Shown one piece after another: positions 16,803-25,667 of a stretch of 52,001 bases of DNA. The DNA comes from Clostridia bacterium. GTDB lineage: Bacteria; Bacillota_A; Clostridia; Christensenellales; CAG-138. The position numbers were made by a program, and so were the translations under genes. The stretch lies in the NCBI GenBank assembly GCA_017556125.1, contig JAFZCW010000022.1:1-52001 (forward strand). Reading direction: 5' to 3'. The notes beneath the pieces are model-generated. The model was given only the letters and a program-made list of their open reading frames with translations. It had not been told where the DNA came from and did no database searches. The number at the start of each line of letters is the position of its first letter. Positions within the stretch are counted from its first letter, which is position 1.

Positions 16803-17840
16803 TTGGGCATTTTTAACAGGACTGATATCGGGATCGATCTCGGAACATCCAGCATTCTGGTGTATGCCAAGGACCGCGGGATCGTGCTCCGAGAACCCTC
16901 CGTCGTTGCCGTCGACCGGACTACCGGCAGACTCCTCGCGATCGGCGAGGAAGCGAGCCGCGTGATGGGCCGGGCTCCGGCGAACGTCGTGGTGATCCGT
17001 CCGCTTCGCGACGGCGTCATCAGCAATTACGACGTGACGGCACGGATGATGCGGTATTTCCTCAGGAAGGTAGTGGGAACCGGTTTTCTCTACAAGCCCC
17101 GCGTCGTCGCCTGTGTGCCTTCCGGCGTCACCGAGGCCGAGAAGCGCTGCCTTGTCGAAGCCGCCCGTGAAGCAGGCGCAAAGCGCTGCCATCTGATCCA
17201 GGAACCGGTCGCCGCTGCGATCGGAGCAGGTATCGATATCAACGAGCCGAACGGTCACATGATCGTCGACATCGGGGGCGGAACGACGGACGCTGCGGTC
17301 CTGTCCTACGGAAGCGTCGTGATTTCGGAATCCATCAAATGCGCGGGCGATGCTTTCGATGAAACGATCATCCGTTACATGCGCAACAAGCATTCTCTTG
17401 TGATCGGCGATAAAACGGCCGAACGGATCAAGATCGATTACGGCCAGGCGCACATGGAAAAGGATCAGAAAGTCGTGGATATTACCGGAAGGAGCCTTCT
17501 TTCCGGCATGCCGGAATCCGTTCCGGTCGGAACGAACGAAATGGTCGATGCGCTGCGCGATCCGCTGAACCGTATCATGGAATGCATCCAGTCCCTGTCC
17601 GAGAAAACACCCCCCGAACTTGCCTCGGACATCAAGACCAACGGTATCATCCTGACCGGAGGCGGTTCTCTTCTGAGGGGACTCGATCAATATATCGAGG
17701 AGCGGACCAATCTCCCCTGCCATCACGCAGAGGATCCGGTCGCCTGCGTCGCAATCGGCACCGGAAGGGTCCTTGAAAACCTCGAACTGTACAACCGCGC
17801 CATTTACGACTACAGACGCGGAGAATATTTCGACATCTGA
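16803..17840 (+). CDS. mreB: MreB/Mbl-family actin-like protein
   Basis: 345 residues from a TTG at 16803, preferred because AGAAGG lies 7 bases before it and the product then starts MGIFNRTDIGIDLGTS, as MreB proteins do; an in-frame ATG at 16785 lacks a ribosome site. Actin-fold motifs: phosphate 1 DIGIDLGTSSILVYAK, HLIQEPVAAAIGAGI, phosphate 2 MIVDIGGGTTDAAVLS, and adenosine motif GIILTGGGSLLRG. MreB filaments under the membrane guide side-wall synthesis. No mreC or mreD follows; instead a wall hydrolase and an L,D-transpeptidase do, so it may be a paralogue (Mbl- or MreBH-like) that directs those enzymes. Confidence 0.88.
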   Translation: MGIFNRTDIGIDLGTSSILVYAKDRGIVLREPSVVAVDRTTGRLLAIGEEASRVMGRAPANVVVIRPLRDGVISNYDVTARMMRYFLRKVVGTGFLYKPRVVACVPSGVTEAEKRCLVEAAREAGAKRCHLIQEPVAAAIGAGIDINEPNGHMIVDIGGGTTDAAVLSYGSVVISESIKCAGDAFDETIIRYMRNKHSLVIGDKTAERIKIDYGQAHMEKDQKVVDITGRSLLSGMPESVPVGTNEMVDALRDPLNRIMECIQSLSEKTPPELASDIKTNGIILTGGGSLLRGLDQYIEERTNLPCHHAEDPVACVAIGTGRVLENLELYNRAIYDYRRGEYFDI

Positions 17841-17891
17841 AAAGGCTCCCCAACCCTTTTGCAGTGTGTTCATCCGTATGACAAATTCGTT

Positions 17892-17900
17892 TGATATACT
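17892..17900 (+). promoter_or_regulatory. Extended -10 promoter of the NlpC/P60 gene
   Basis: TTGATATACT contains TG, one base and TATACT (17895-17900), about 40 bases before the start codon. No -35 box is clear. Confidence 0.4.
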
Positions 17901-17939
17901 TCACGGAATCATCATTCCATGAGGAGGAGTCCCGCAAGC

Positions 17940-19697
17940 ATGGGAAAAAGGCGTTCAAAGAAATACAGTTTCAAAAAGATATGGCGCGCTGTCCGCACCT
18001 TTCTTCTGGATCTGTGCAGAAAAATCGGGAGAGGCATTTATTATTCCTACCAGTATCTGAAAAAACTCCCTGCTAAAACCTTACTGATCGGTATCGCCTC
18101 CGTCTCTGCCGTACTTCTCGCCGTGATCATCATCCTTCTCGCTTCCCCGAAGAAAAAAACGGCCGTGACCGCTGATCCCGTCAGCGAGACCGTATTCGCG
18201 TCCGGGAATCCCGATCCGGATGTACAGGCGTTCCCCGTGAACGGAAGCGGCGATACGCCGGCGGAGGGATCCGGAGACTCTTCCCAGTCCCCTCAGAACA
18301 GCGCTTCCGATGGCTCCGCGAACACAGGAACCGGTGAGGAATTCACAAAGCTGGACGAAGGCGACCGGTCTCCTCTCGTGGCAAAGATCCAGGAACGGCT
18401 CATGGAGCTCGGATACATGGACTCCGATGAACCCACGGAATACTTCGGCTCCATTACGGAGAGAGCGGTCAAGACATTCCAGGCCCACAACGGCCTTTCC
18501 TCCGACGGCATCTGCGGAAGCGATACCTATGACCTGCTTTTTTCCGATAACGCCAAAAAATACGTCATGCAGCTCGGGGATTCCGGAGACGATGTTGAAA
18601 ACGTACAGCATCGTCTGTATGAACTCGGATACGTGACGACCAAATCGAACATCACGGGCACCTTCGGGGAGCTTACCCAGAGCGCCGTGGAGGAATTCCA
18701 GAGCAGGAACAATCTGAAGAGCGACGGGAAAGTCGGATATAACACGCTGGAATCGCTCTTTTCGGAAAGCCCCGTTTCCAAATCCTTTTCCATCGGAGAC
18801 AAGGACGACGTGATCAAGCAGGTCCAGCAGAAACTGAAAAAGCTGAAATACTACAGCGGTCCCGTGACCGGCGAATACACAAAAGCCACCGCGACAGCCG
18901 TCAGGAAATTCCAGCAGAGCAACGATCTTGTCGTTGACGGTGCCCTTGGACCATCCACAAAATCCGCCATTCTCTCAAGCCATGCGCAGGCGTACGTAAT
19001 GCAGCTCGGAGAGTCCGGGAGCGACGTCAAGAAAGTCCAGACCCGTCTGGCCAAGCTGAACTATCTGCGTTCCGCCAACGTGACCGGCTATTTCGGTGAA
19101 AAGACGGAAGAAGCGGTCATCGCGTTCCAGGAGCGCAACAAGCTGCATGCCGACGGGAAAGTCGGAACCGGGACATACAACTCCCTGTTCTCAAGCAGCG
19201 CGAAGAAAGCGAAGACCGTCAGCCCGACCAGCGCCCCTACCGGCGGCTCATCCTCCGGAAGCGGCAGCTCCGGCTCGTCCGGCGGCTCCTCTTCCTCCTC
19301 GTCTTCCGGCAAGGGCGTGGAGAAACTGATTGCGATCGCGGAGTCCAAAAAAGGATGCCGGTATGTCAGCGGAGCGAAAGGCCCGAACACGTTCGACTGT
19401 TCCGGTTTTGTCTATTACTGTCTGAAGGAAAGCGGTGTTAAAATCAGCTATATGACCTCGATCGGCTGGAGAACGACCAACAGATTCACACGGATCGACA
19501 GCCTCAGCAGCTGCAAGCGCGGTGATATCCTCGTGTTTTCCGGGTCCTCCATGGCAGCGGGGCACGTGGGGATCTATCTCGGAAGCGGAAGCATGATCGA
19601 CGCGGGTTCCTCGGCAGGATGCGTCCGTATCACCAGCACGGTCCTTTCAGGCTCATATTGGCCCAGCCATTTCCTGATGGCGTACAGGGTCTTCTGA
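17940..19697 (+). CDS. Membrane-anchored NlpC/P60 wall hydrolase with four peptidoglycan-binding repeats
   Basis: 585 residues from the ATG at 17940 (AGGAGGAG 10 bases upstream; the ATG 21 bases earlier overlaps that site). A basic cytoplasmic stretch of 46 residues precedes one membrane helix at 47-69 and a Ser/Gly/Asp linker. Four PG_binding_1 repeats follow, each with a motif like YFGSITERAVKTFQ, FGELTQSAVEEFQ, YTKATATAVRKFQ or FGEKTEEAVIAFQ. After a Gly/Ser linker comes a C-terminal NlpC/P60 domain with catalytic Cys in FDCSGFVYYC and His in GHVGIYLG. It probably cuts stem-peptide bonds while held at the membrane. Confidence 0.9.
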   Translation: MGKRRSKKYSFKKIWRAVRTFLLDLCRKIGRGIYYSYQYLKKLPAKTLLIGIASVSAVLLAVIIILLASPKKKTAVTADPVSETVFASGNPDPDVQAFPVNGSGDTPAEGSGDSSQSPQNSASDGSANTGTGEEFTKLDEGDRSPLVAKIQERLMELGYMDSDEPTEYFGSITERAVKTFQAHNGLSSDGICGSDTYDLLFSDNAKKYVMQLGDSGDDVENVQHRLYELGYVTTKSNITGTFGELTQSAVEEFQSRNNLKSDGKVGYNTLESLFSESPVSKSFSIGDKDDVIKQVQQKLKKLKYYSGPVTGEYTKATATAVRKFQQSNDLVVDGALGPSTKSAILSSHAQAYVMQLGESGSDVKKVQTRLAKLNYLRSANVTGYFGEKTEEAVIAFQERNKLHADGKVGTGTYNSLFSSSAKKAKTVSPTSAPTGGSSSGSGSSGSSGGSSSSSSSGKGVEKLIAIAESKKGCRYVSGAKGPNTFDCSGFVYYCLKESGVKISYMTSIGWRTTNRFTRIDSLSSCKRGDILVFSGSSMAAGHVGIYLGSGSMIDAGSSAGCVRITSTVLSGSYWPSHFLMAYRVF

Positions 19698-19736
19698 TAG
19701 AATTGTTTTTCGGTTCGCCGAAATTTGGGAGGAAAA

Positions 19737-20849
19737 ATGAAAAGAAGTATCTGCCTGCTGCTTTCAGTTCTGACATTTGTCAGCATCTTTCTGTTCGCCC
19801 CTGTGGCAAGCGCGAAAGATGAACTGAAAAACACGGATCCCGATAAGTACTATATCGTTCTGGATCTGAAAAACCAGACCGTTACGGTTTACGAAAGAGA
19901 CGAGAACGGTGAGTATACGCGCGTCGTCCGGCGGTTCATCTGCTCTACCGGGAAGACCGTGAATGCCTCGAGCGACGATCCCGACGCCGTCGCCGAGAGC
20001 ACGCCGACTCCCACCGGCGTGTGGAAGATCGGCGGGCGCGAAAGATTCGGCAAATTCGCAAAGTTCAGCGAATATGCCAGATACTGGACCCAGCTCGTCG
20101 CGGACAATTACTTCCATTCCGTCATGTTCAAAAGGCGCGACGTGACCACTATGATGAAAAACCCCTACCGCAATCTCGGAAACGACGTTTCACACGGCTG
20201 CATCCGGCTCCTTGTCGAAGACGCAAAGTGGCTTTATTACTATGCCTGTCCGGGCACAACGGTAAAGGTCACGAACTCCAACCGGGCAAGCAAATCGGTT
20301 CATAAAGCGCTGATTTCCGCGAGAAACATGTATGATTTTGCGGATTATTCCGAGCTTCAGGCGAATTTCTTTGATCATGAGGAGCTGGAAAACGACAAAG
20401 CATGGGTTACGCATGAGAACGCCGCGATCCGGAAGGAAAGCAAGAGCGGAGCCAAAAAGATCCAGCATCTGGATCTCGGCGACGAACTGGAAGTGCTGCT
20501 TTACAATGACGCGTGGGTCAAGGTCCGTTCCGCCGAGGGAAGAGAAGGCTATGTCTACCGCGGATATATTACCATGTCGGAAGGCGAACGGGATACGATC
20601 AGCAACGCGTACATCATGAAGGGAACGACATGGATGTGCGACAACCAGTCCATCGATTCCGAGCACAGAATCTGCAAGGTCCCCTTTGATACGCCGGTCA
20701 AGGTACTCGAGATTGACGAGGGCAGCGGCTACTCGAAAATTCAGTACTATACCGAGATCGGATATGTCAAATCCAAAGCGCTGAAATCCGGCTGGGGCGT
20801 GAATCTTCAGGATACGGAGCCGGTCGTGATCGCATCTCCGGCCGCATAA
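19737..20849 (+). CDS. L,D-transpeptidase (YkuD) with two SH3-like domains
   Basis: 370 residues from the ATG at 19737, just after GGGAGG; an upstream TTG would overlap that site. A signal peptide (residues 1-25, FLFAPVASAK) precedes a YkuD domain: KYYIVLDLKNQTVTVYE, TPTPTGVWKI and the active-site motif SHGCIRL with nucleophile Cys and upstream His. These enzymes form 3-3 cross-links or attach proteins to peptidoglycan and resist most beta-lactams except carbapenems. Two SH3-like repeats follow (VTHENAAIRKESKSGAK and AYIMKGTTWMCDNQ regions), likely for wall binding. It is 39 bases after the NlpC/P60 gene, so the two act together. Confidence 0.9.
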   Translation: MKRSICLLLSVLTFVSIFLFAPVASAKDELKNTDPDKYYIVLDLKNQTVTVYERDENGEYTRVVRRFICSTGKTVNASSDDPDAVAESTPTPTGVWKIGGRERFGKFAKFSEYARYWTQLVADNYFHSVMFKRRDVTTMMKNPYRNLGNDVSHGCIRLLVEDAKWLYYYACPGTTVKVTNSNRASKSVHKALISARNMYDFADYSELQANFFDHEELENDKAWVTHENAAIRKESKSGAKKIQHLDLGDELEVLLYNDAWVKVRSAEGREGYVYRGYITMSEGERDTISNAYIMKGTTWMCDNQSIDSEHRICKVPFDTPVKVLEIDEGSGYSKIQYYTEIGYVKSKALKSGWGVNLQDTEPVVIASPAA

Positions 20850-20875
20850 TCCGGGAAGAGTCAAAGTCGAAACAC

Positions 20876-20905
20876 AACTGCGGGGCAAATGCTCCGCAGT
20901 TTTTT
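20876..20905 (+). terminator. Intrinsic terminator of the wall-enzyme genes
   Basis: AACTGCGG pairs with CCGCAGTT around a ten-base loop and runs into TTTTT. Confidence 0.85.
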
Positions 20906-20928
20906 ATCCCCCGCCTTCCGGACGGAAA

Positions 20929-20953
20929 AAGAAAAAGCGGATCGCTCCGCTTT
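20929..20953 (-). terminator. Intrinsic terminator of the tig-clp-lipoprotein operon
   Basis: Read on the minus strand, AAAGCGGA and TCCGCTTT surround a four-base loop and are followed by a T-rich run, 28 bases after the lipoprotein stop. Together with the plus-strand hairpin just before it, it separates two convergent operons. Confidence 0.8.
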
Positions 20954-20980
20954 GATTATTTTCATCAGGTTATATCTGCT

Positions 20981-21889
20981 TCAACTGTCCAGAATGATAT
21001 CTTCCGCAGCGCCGCCGGCAAGGATCGAATTGATCGCTCTGACCGATTCCTCCATCGCTTTTGCGTCGTCATAAGTCATGAAATGCGGGAAGATCCTCGG
21101 ATACGCCTCTGCAAGGGGGGCAAGCTCCTCGCCGTATTCGACCGTAAAAATCTCAAAATCATCACGGCCTCTCTCGATGAGCGCATTTGCCAGCACGGCG
21201 GCCTCTTCTGCCGTTTCCACATACGCGCAGTCCACCATTCCCTCGAGAAACGAATCAAGCTTGCGCTCGATCCAGTCCGTATAGGCATCATTGGCGGGAC
21301 CCACGTACACGCCCTTTCTGAGCACCTTGCCCTGGGAAATCATATCCTGAAACAGGATGAAAGCCTCGCTCTCGTCATTCGTGAACACGCCGAACATTCT
21401 CACGGGCGTATCGTGAGGAGGATAGGCGATCGCCTCTTCCATGACACTCTCGCAGTCCGATCCGTACACCGTTGCGTAGCCGACGGTGATCGCCTCGTCG
21501 GGGCAGTCGGCCCCGGCTCTGTTATAGATGACAACCGGAATCCCGTTCTCTACTAGAGCGCTGACATCCGCAGCCGCTTCCCGGTTATCCAGATAACAGA
21601 AAACTGCCGCGGTGTGGTCCGGGATCCCTTCGGTTCCGTCCGCGATCTCCGCGTCACGGACATCTTTCAGCAGTTCACTGACTTCCTGAAAGCCCCTGTT
21701 GCCGCCAAAAACCGCGATGACGGGCGTCACGGGTTCCTCTGTCGGAGCGGGAGTCGGTTCCACGGTCTCGACATAGACCTGTACCGCTTCCTCGGGTTCG
21801 GAACCCGGGGCGGAACACGCCACACCGAACAGGCAGAGAATGCCAACCAGGAACAAACAGATTCCAATTGAAAACAGTGTCGACTTCAT
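20981..21889 (-). CDS. Lipoprotein with periplasmic-binding-like fold, function unknown
   Basis: 302 residues. A lipoprotein signal (LCLFGVACSAPG, Cys near residue 25) is followed by a Pro/Glu/Thr linker (ETVEPTPAPTEEPVTP) and a domain starting VIAVFGGNRGFQEV. Segments such as VENGIPVVIYNR, YGSDCESVMEEA and FLEGMVDCAYV resemble type 1 periplasmic binding folds of the LacI/sugar-binding class. It begins 6 bases after the clpX stop, so it is probably in the same transcript, although its ribosome site is weak. No transporter genes are nearby; a sensory or substrate-binding role outside the cell is only a guess. Confidence 0.6.
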   Translation of the reverse strand: MKSTLFSIGICLFLVGILCLFGVACSAPGSEPEEAVQVYVETVEPTPAPTEEPVTPVIAVFGGNRGFQEVSELLKDVRDAEIADGTEGIPDHTAAVFCYLDNREAAADVSALVENGIPVVIYNRAGADCPDEAITVGYATVYGSDCESVMEEAIAYPPHDTPVRMFGVFTNDESEAFILFQDMISQGKVLRKGVYVGPANDAYTDWIERKLDSFLEGMVDCAYVETAEEAAVLANALIERGRDDFEIFTVEYGEELAPLAEAYPRIFPHFMTYDDAKAMEESVRAINSILAGGAAEDIILDS

Positions 21890-21895
21890 ATGCGA

Positions 21896-23215
21896 TCAGG
21901 CTGTCTGTTCCGGATCTACCGTATCCAGAGCCTCCCCTTTCCCCTTGTTCTTGCTAGAGCTGCGCTTCGGGTGGTCCAAAGTTTTTCTCGTAATGATCGG
22001 CTTTGATTTCTTATCGATCGTGTCCTTCGTGACCCTGACGGCAACAATGTCCTTGTCCGAGGGGATATCGAACATGATATCCAGCATGACGTCCTCCAGG
22101 ATTGCGCGCAGACCGCGTGCGCCGGTCTTGCGTTCGATCGCAAGGTGCGCCACTTCCCGCAGGGCCTCCTCCTCGAACGTAAGCTCGACATTGTCCATTT
22201 CGAAAAGGCGCTTGTACTGTCTGGAAAGCGCGTTCTTCGGCTCCGACAGGATCCTCACCAGCGCGTCTTCATCCAGATTCTCCAGTGTCACGATGATGGG
22301 CATGCGGCCCACAAATTCCGGAATGAGACCGAATTTGAGGAGATCTTCGGGAAGGATGTTCTTCAGAACTTCGCCGATATCCTTCTGGACGTTCGACTGA
22401 ACATCCGCTCCGAATCCCATCATCTTCTGTCCGGTCCGTTTCTCGATGATCTTGTCGATCCCGGTAAATGCGCCTCCGCAGATAAACAGGATATTCGTCG
22501 TATCGATCTGGATGAACTCCTGATGGGGATGCTTCCTGCCGCCCTGCGGCGGAACGGAGGCAACGGTACCCTCCACGATCTTCAGGAGCGCCTGCTGCAC
22601 GCCTTCTCCGGATACATCGCGCGTAATGGAAACATTTTCCCCTTTGCGCGCGATCTTGTCGATCTCATCGACGTAGATGATCCCTTTTTCCGCCTTCTTG
22701 ACATCGTAATCGGCAGCCTGGATCAGCTTCAGAAGGATGTTTTCCACATCCTCGCCGACATACCCGGCTTCCGTCAGGCTGGTCGCGTCCGCGACCGCAA
22801 AAGGAACGTCCAGGATTTTTGCCAGGGTCTGCGCCAGCATCGTTTTGCCGCAGCCGGTCGGTCCGAGCATGATGATGTTGCTTTTCTGCAGCTCCACGTC
22901 GTCATTCGGCTTGCCCGCGTTGATCCTCTTGTAATGATTGTAGACCGCGACCGCCAGCGCACGCTTTGCGTCGTCCTGTCCGATCACATACTGGTCAAGC
23001 GTTTCCAGAATCTCCTTCGGTTTCGGAAGCGGGTCCACGCTGGCCTGCGCAGGCGCGGACTGCACCTTGTCGTCCTCGATGATCTCGTGACAAAGCTCCA
23101 CACATTCATTGCAGATATACACACCCGGTCCCGCAATGATGCGGTTGACTTCATCCTGCGATTTTCCGCAGAACGAGCACCTGATAGGATTTCTCTTGTC
23201 ATTTTTCGTCGGCAT
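21896..23215 (-). CDS. clpX: ATP-dependent protease ATPase subunit ClpX
   Basis: 439 residues. An N-terminal zinc-binding domain (CSFCGKSQ ... CNECVELC) dimerises and binds substrates. The AAA+ module has Walker A (GPTGCGKT near 125), Walker B ([11 protein letters not shown] near 190), sensor region [11 protein letters not shown] and arginine-finger region [19 protein letters not shown] is the ClpP-docking loop, with MGF in place of the usual IGF. It unfolds tagged proteins and feeds them to ClpP, whose gene is 20 bases upstream. The C-terminal tail ([18 protein letters not shown]) is longer than in E. coli ClpX. Confidence 0.96.
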   Translation of the reverse strand: MPTKNDKRNPIRCSFCGKSQDEVNRIIAGPGVYICNECVELCHEIIEDDKVQSAPAQASVDPLPKPKEILETLDQYVIGQDDAKRALAVAVYNHYKRINAGKPNDDVELQKSNIIMLGPTGCGKTMLAQTLAKILDVPFAVADATSLTEAGYVGEDVENILLKLIQAADYDVKKAEKGIIYVDEIDKIARKGENVSITRDVSGEGVQQALLKIVEGTVASVPPQGGRKHPHQEFIQIDTTNILFICGGAFTGIDKIIEKRTGQKMMGFGADVQSNVQKDIGEVLKNILPEDLLKFGLIPEFVGRMPIIVTLENLDEDALVRILSEPKNALSRQYKRLFEMDNVELTFEEEALREVAHLAIERKTGARGLRAILEDVMLDIMFDIPSDKDIVAVRVTKDTIDKKSKPIITRKTLDHPKRSSSKNKGKGEALDTVDPEQTA

Positions 23216-23235
23216 CTGTCCTGTTTATTCCTCCG

Positions 23236-23820
23236 TCACCGTCTCGGCTGGATGATCTCGTCGATCAGTCCGTATTCCTTTGCCTGTTCCGGCGTCATAT
23301 AGTTGTCGCGTTCCGTGTCGACGCAGATCGTTTCATACGACTGGCCGGTCCTCTGCGCCAGGATGGTGTTCAGGCGCTTTTTGATGCGCAGGATCTGCTC
23401 AACCTGGATATTCATGTCCGTAGCCTGGCCGCGGGCGCCGCCGCTCGGCTGGTGGATCATGATCTCGGCGTTCGGAAGAGCCCGGCGTTTGCCTTTTGCC
23501 CCCGCCGCGAGAAGAAACGCGCCCATGGATGCCGCAAGTCCCACGCAGATCGTGGATACCTCGCATTTGATGTACTGCATCGTGTCATAGATCGCCATGC
23601 CCGCGCTCACGGAGCCTCCCGGACTGTTGATATAGAGATAGATATCCTTGTCCGGGTCATCCGCTTCCAGAAACAGCATCTGCGCCACGATGATATTCGC
23701 CGTATCATCGTACACTTCGCCGCCCAGAAAGATGATCCTGTCTTTCAGAAGACGTGAGTAGATATCATAGGAGCGTTCGCCCTGACTGGTCTGTTCGACC
23801 ACCATCGGAACCAAATTCAT
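23236..23820 (-). CDS. clpP: ATP-dependent Clp protease proteolytic subunit ClpP
   Basis: 194 residues, the usual ClpP length. The catalytic triad is Ser in [10 protein letters not shown] (near 98), His in [10 protein letters not shown] (near 122) and Asp in ERDNYM (near 171). [17 protein letters not shown] at the start and [17 protein letters not shown] are typical. Fourteen subunits form the protease chamber that works with ClpX, encoded directly downstream. The order tig-clpP-clpX is conserved in many bacteria. Confidence 0.97.
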   Translation of the reverse strand: MNLVPMVVEQTSQGERSYDIYSRLLKDRIIFLGGEVYDDTANIIVAQMLFLEADDPDKDIYLYINSPGGSVSAGMAIYDTMQYIKCEVSTICVGLAASMGAFLLAAGAKGKRRALPNAEIMIHQPSGGARGQATDMNIQVEQILRIKKRLNTILAQRTGQSYETICVDTERDNYMTPEQAKEYGLIDEIIQPRR

Positions 23821-23931
23821 GTTTTCATCATGATCCGGTCAGCGAAAAGTCCGTCCGGATCTTCCTTTCTCCCGGCCGTTACCGGGATAATCACGGCTCA
23901 TGCGCCGGCAGCGTCTCTTGCCGTCCGCGTA

Positions 23932-25311
23932 TCACTCAGCGGTTTCCGGCTTTTCCTCGTCCTTGGCTTCCGTTTTCTTGGAAGCGGTTTTTTTCGGAGC
24001 GGCCTTCTTTTTGGCTGCGGTCTTCGCGGCCTTTTTGAATTTCAGGCTCTCAACGACCAGATTGATCGCCTTCTCTGTCTTCTTGCGGTCACGGAGATAA
24101 TCCAGATCATCGTCTTTCAGGTTGCTCCTGAATTCCTCTGCCGTCATGTTGTTATCCTTGGCGTACTGCCCGATGATCTCATCCAGATCTTCGTCCGTGC
24201 ACTCGATGCCCTCTTCTTTCACGATCTTCGCCATCACGAGCTGCATCTTCACCCTTGCTTCAGACTCGGGACGGAACTGCTCGCGGAGCGTGTCGGGCGT
24301 GGCTCCCGTATAATTGAGGTACTCCTCAAAGGGAATGCCGCTCATCTGGAGCCTGTAGCGGAAGTCGTCGATCATCCAGTCGATCTGCCGGTTGATCATG
24401 CAATCCGGAATCTCAACGGAAGCATTCTCGCACGCCTTTTTGATCGCGATGTTTTCAATGGCGGTCTTTTCGTTCTTTTCCGCCTGTTCCACCATGGTCT
24501 TGCGGATATCCGCCTTATACTCGGCCAGCGTGTCGAAGTCGGAAACGTCCTTTGCGAATTCGTCGTCCAGTTCCGGAAGTTCCTTCACCTGGACGGAATG
24601 GAGCTTCACGGCAAAAACGGCGTCCTTGCCGGCAAGTTCTTCGGCGTGATAGTCATCCGGGAACTTGACATGGATGTCACGGTCCTCGCCCTGCTTCATG
24701 CCGACGATCTGCTCTTCAAATCCCGGAATGAACGTGTTGGAGCCCAGAACGAGCGTCTGTCCTTCCGCTGTTCCGCCTTCGAACTTCACACCGTCCACGG
24801 AACCGCTGTAGTCGATCAGGACGCGGTCGCCGTTCTCAGCGGCGCGGTCGACATCCAGAAAACGGGCGTTCTTTTCGCGCTCTTCATTGATTTTTGCGTC
24901 GACCTCTTCGTCTTTTACAGAGTAGTCGGGCTTTTCGATCTCCATCCCTTTATACTCGCCGAGCGTCACTTCGGGTTTCAGCTGTACTTCCGCCGTATAT
25001 GTCATGCCGTCTTTCAGGCTCATCGACTCAATGGAAATCTTCGGCTGATCGACCGGTTCAAGATCGAACTCCTCGATTGCTTCATCATACGCGTCTCCCC
25101 AGCAGAATTCGAACGCGTCTGCAAAAAACACATCGTCTCCATAAAGGGTCTCGATGATCTTGCGGGGCGCTTTGCCTGCCCGGAATCCCTGAACCTTGTA
25201 GTGCTGGCGGTTCTTCACGTATGCCTGCTGAACAGCAGCACCAAAACTGTCTGCGTCTACCGAAATCGTCAATTTGACCTTATCGTGGTCAAGCTTCTCC
25301 ATTGTTGCCAT
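23932..25311 (-). CDS. tig: Trigger factor with Lys/Ala-rich tail
   Basis: 459 residues from the ATG at 25309-25311; the TTG of the longer frame lies inside the GGAGG ribosome site. The N-terminal ribosome-binding domain has the signature FRAGKAPRKIIE (near 45-56), followed by the FKBP-type prolyl isomerase domain (NGDRVLIDYSGSVDG near 155, FIPGFEEQIVGMKQGE) and the helical chaperone domain. The last 35 residues form a basic Lys/Ala tract (KKAAKTAAKKKAAPKK) ending in an acidic tip, which is not part of the standard fold. It holds nascent chains at the ribosome exit. First gene of the tig-clpP-clpX operon. Confidence 0.95.
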   Translation of the reverse strand: MATMEKLDHDKVKLTISVDADSFGAAVQQAYVKNRQHYKVQGFRAGKAPRKIIETLYGDDVFFADAFEFCWGDAYDEAIEEFDLEPVDQPKISIESMSLKDGMTYTAEVQLKPEVTLGEYKGMEIEKPDYSVKDEEVDAKINEEREKNARFLDVDRAAENGDRVLIDYSGSVDGVKFEGGTAEGQTLVLGSNTFIPGFEEQIVGMKQGEDRDIHVKFPDDYHAEELAGKDAVFAVKLHSVQVKELPELDDEFAKDVSDFDTLAEYKADIRKTMVEQAEKNEKTAIENIAIKKACENASVEIPDCMINRQIDWMIDDFRYRLQMSGIPFEEYLNYTGATPDTLREQFRPESEARVKMQLVMAKIVKEEGIECTDEDLDEIIGQYAKDNNMTAEEFRSNLKDDDLDYLRDRKKTEKAINLVVESLKFKKAAKTAAKKKAAPKKTASKKTEAKDEEKPETAE

Positions 25312-25366
25312 AGTTTCCTCCAATTGGCTCTTTTATTGTAAATGCATAATAGCCCACTATCGGGAT

Positions 25367-25396
25367 ATCTTACCACATTCTGCTTCGGCTTGACAA
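25367..25396 (-). promoter_or_regulatory. Promoter of the tig-clpP-clpX operon
   Basis: On the minus strand, TTGTCA (25391-25396) and TAAGAT (25367-25372) are 18 bases apart. Its -35 box shares five bases with the -35 box of the divergent thrS promoter. Confidence 0.65.
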
Positions 25397-25418
25397 CCTG
25401 TTTATGCAGGATTATAAT
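25390..25418 (+). promoter_or_regulatory. Promoter of the T-box-thrS transcript
   Basis: Consensus TTGACA (25390-25395) and TATAAT (25413-25418) with the ideal 17-base spacer. Transcription would start close to 25426, just before Stem I of the T-box. Confidence 0.88.
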
Positions 25419-25427
25419 GAATTTCTA

Positions 25428-25628
25428 GTCGGAAGCCGACGCGGAACATGCAGATTTCAAGCTTTTTCCCAGAGAGAAGGACGCCTGCTGAAAGTCCTTC
25501 AGAAAGCGGAATCCTGTACCAGCCGCTGATTCCGACGGGCGGGCCCGTTACAGCCCACGCAAGAAACAAATCAGGGTGGAACCGCGATTAGAAACGATCG
25601 CCCCTCGAGTCATCGGGGGGCGTTTTTT
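25428..25628 (+). ncRNA. T-box riboswitch, threonine specifier (ACC)
   Basis: Stem I closes with GTCGGAA (25428-25434) and TTCCGAC (25530-25536), then GCGG (25441) with CCGC (25523). The specifier loop lies between this and the CAG/CTG helix; its 3' side reads TACCAG with the triplet ACC at 25518-25520, a Thr codon matching thrS. AGAGAGAAGG is in the apical part. The T-box motif AGGGTGGAACCGCG is at 25573-25586 and the terminator (CGCCCC/GGGGGGCG, then six T) at 25599-25628. Uncharged tRNA-Thr should stabilise the antiterminator and turn thrS on. Confidence 0.93.
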
Positions 25629-25667
25629 ATGATCCATGATAGTTCAATATACAGGGAGGAAAACCAT

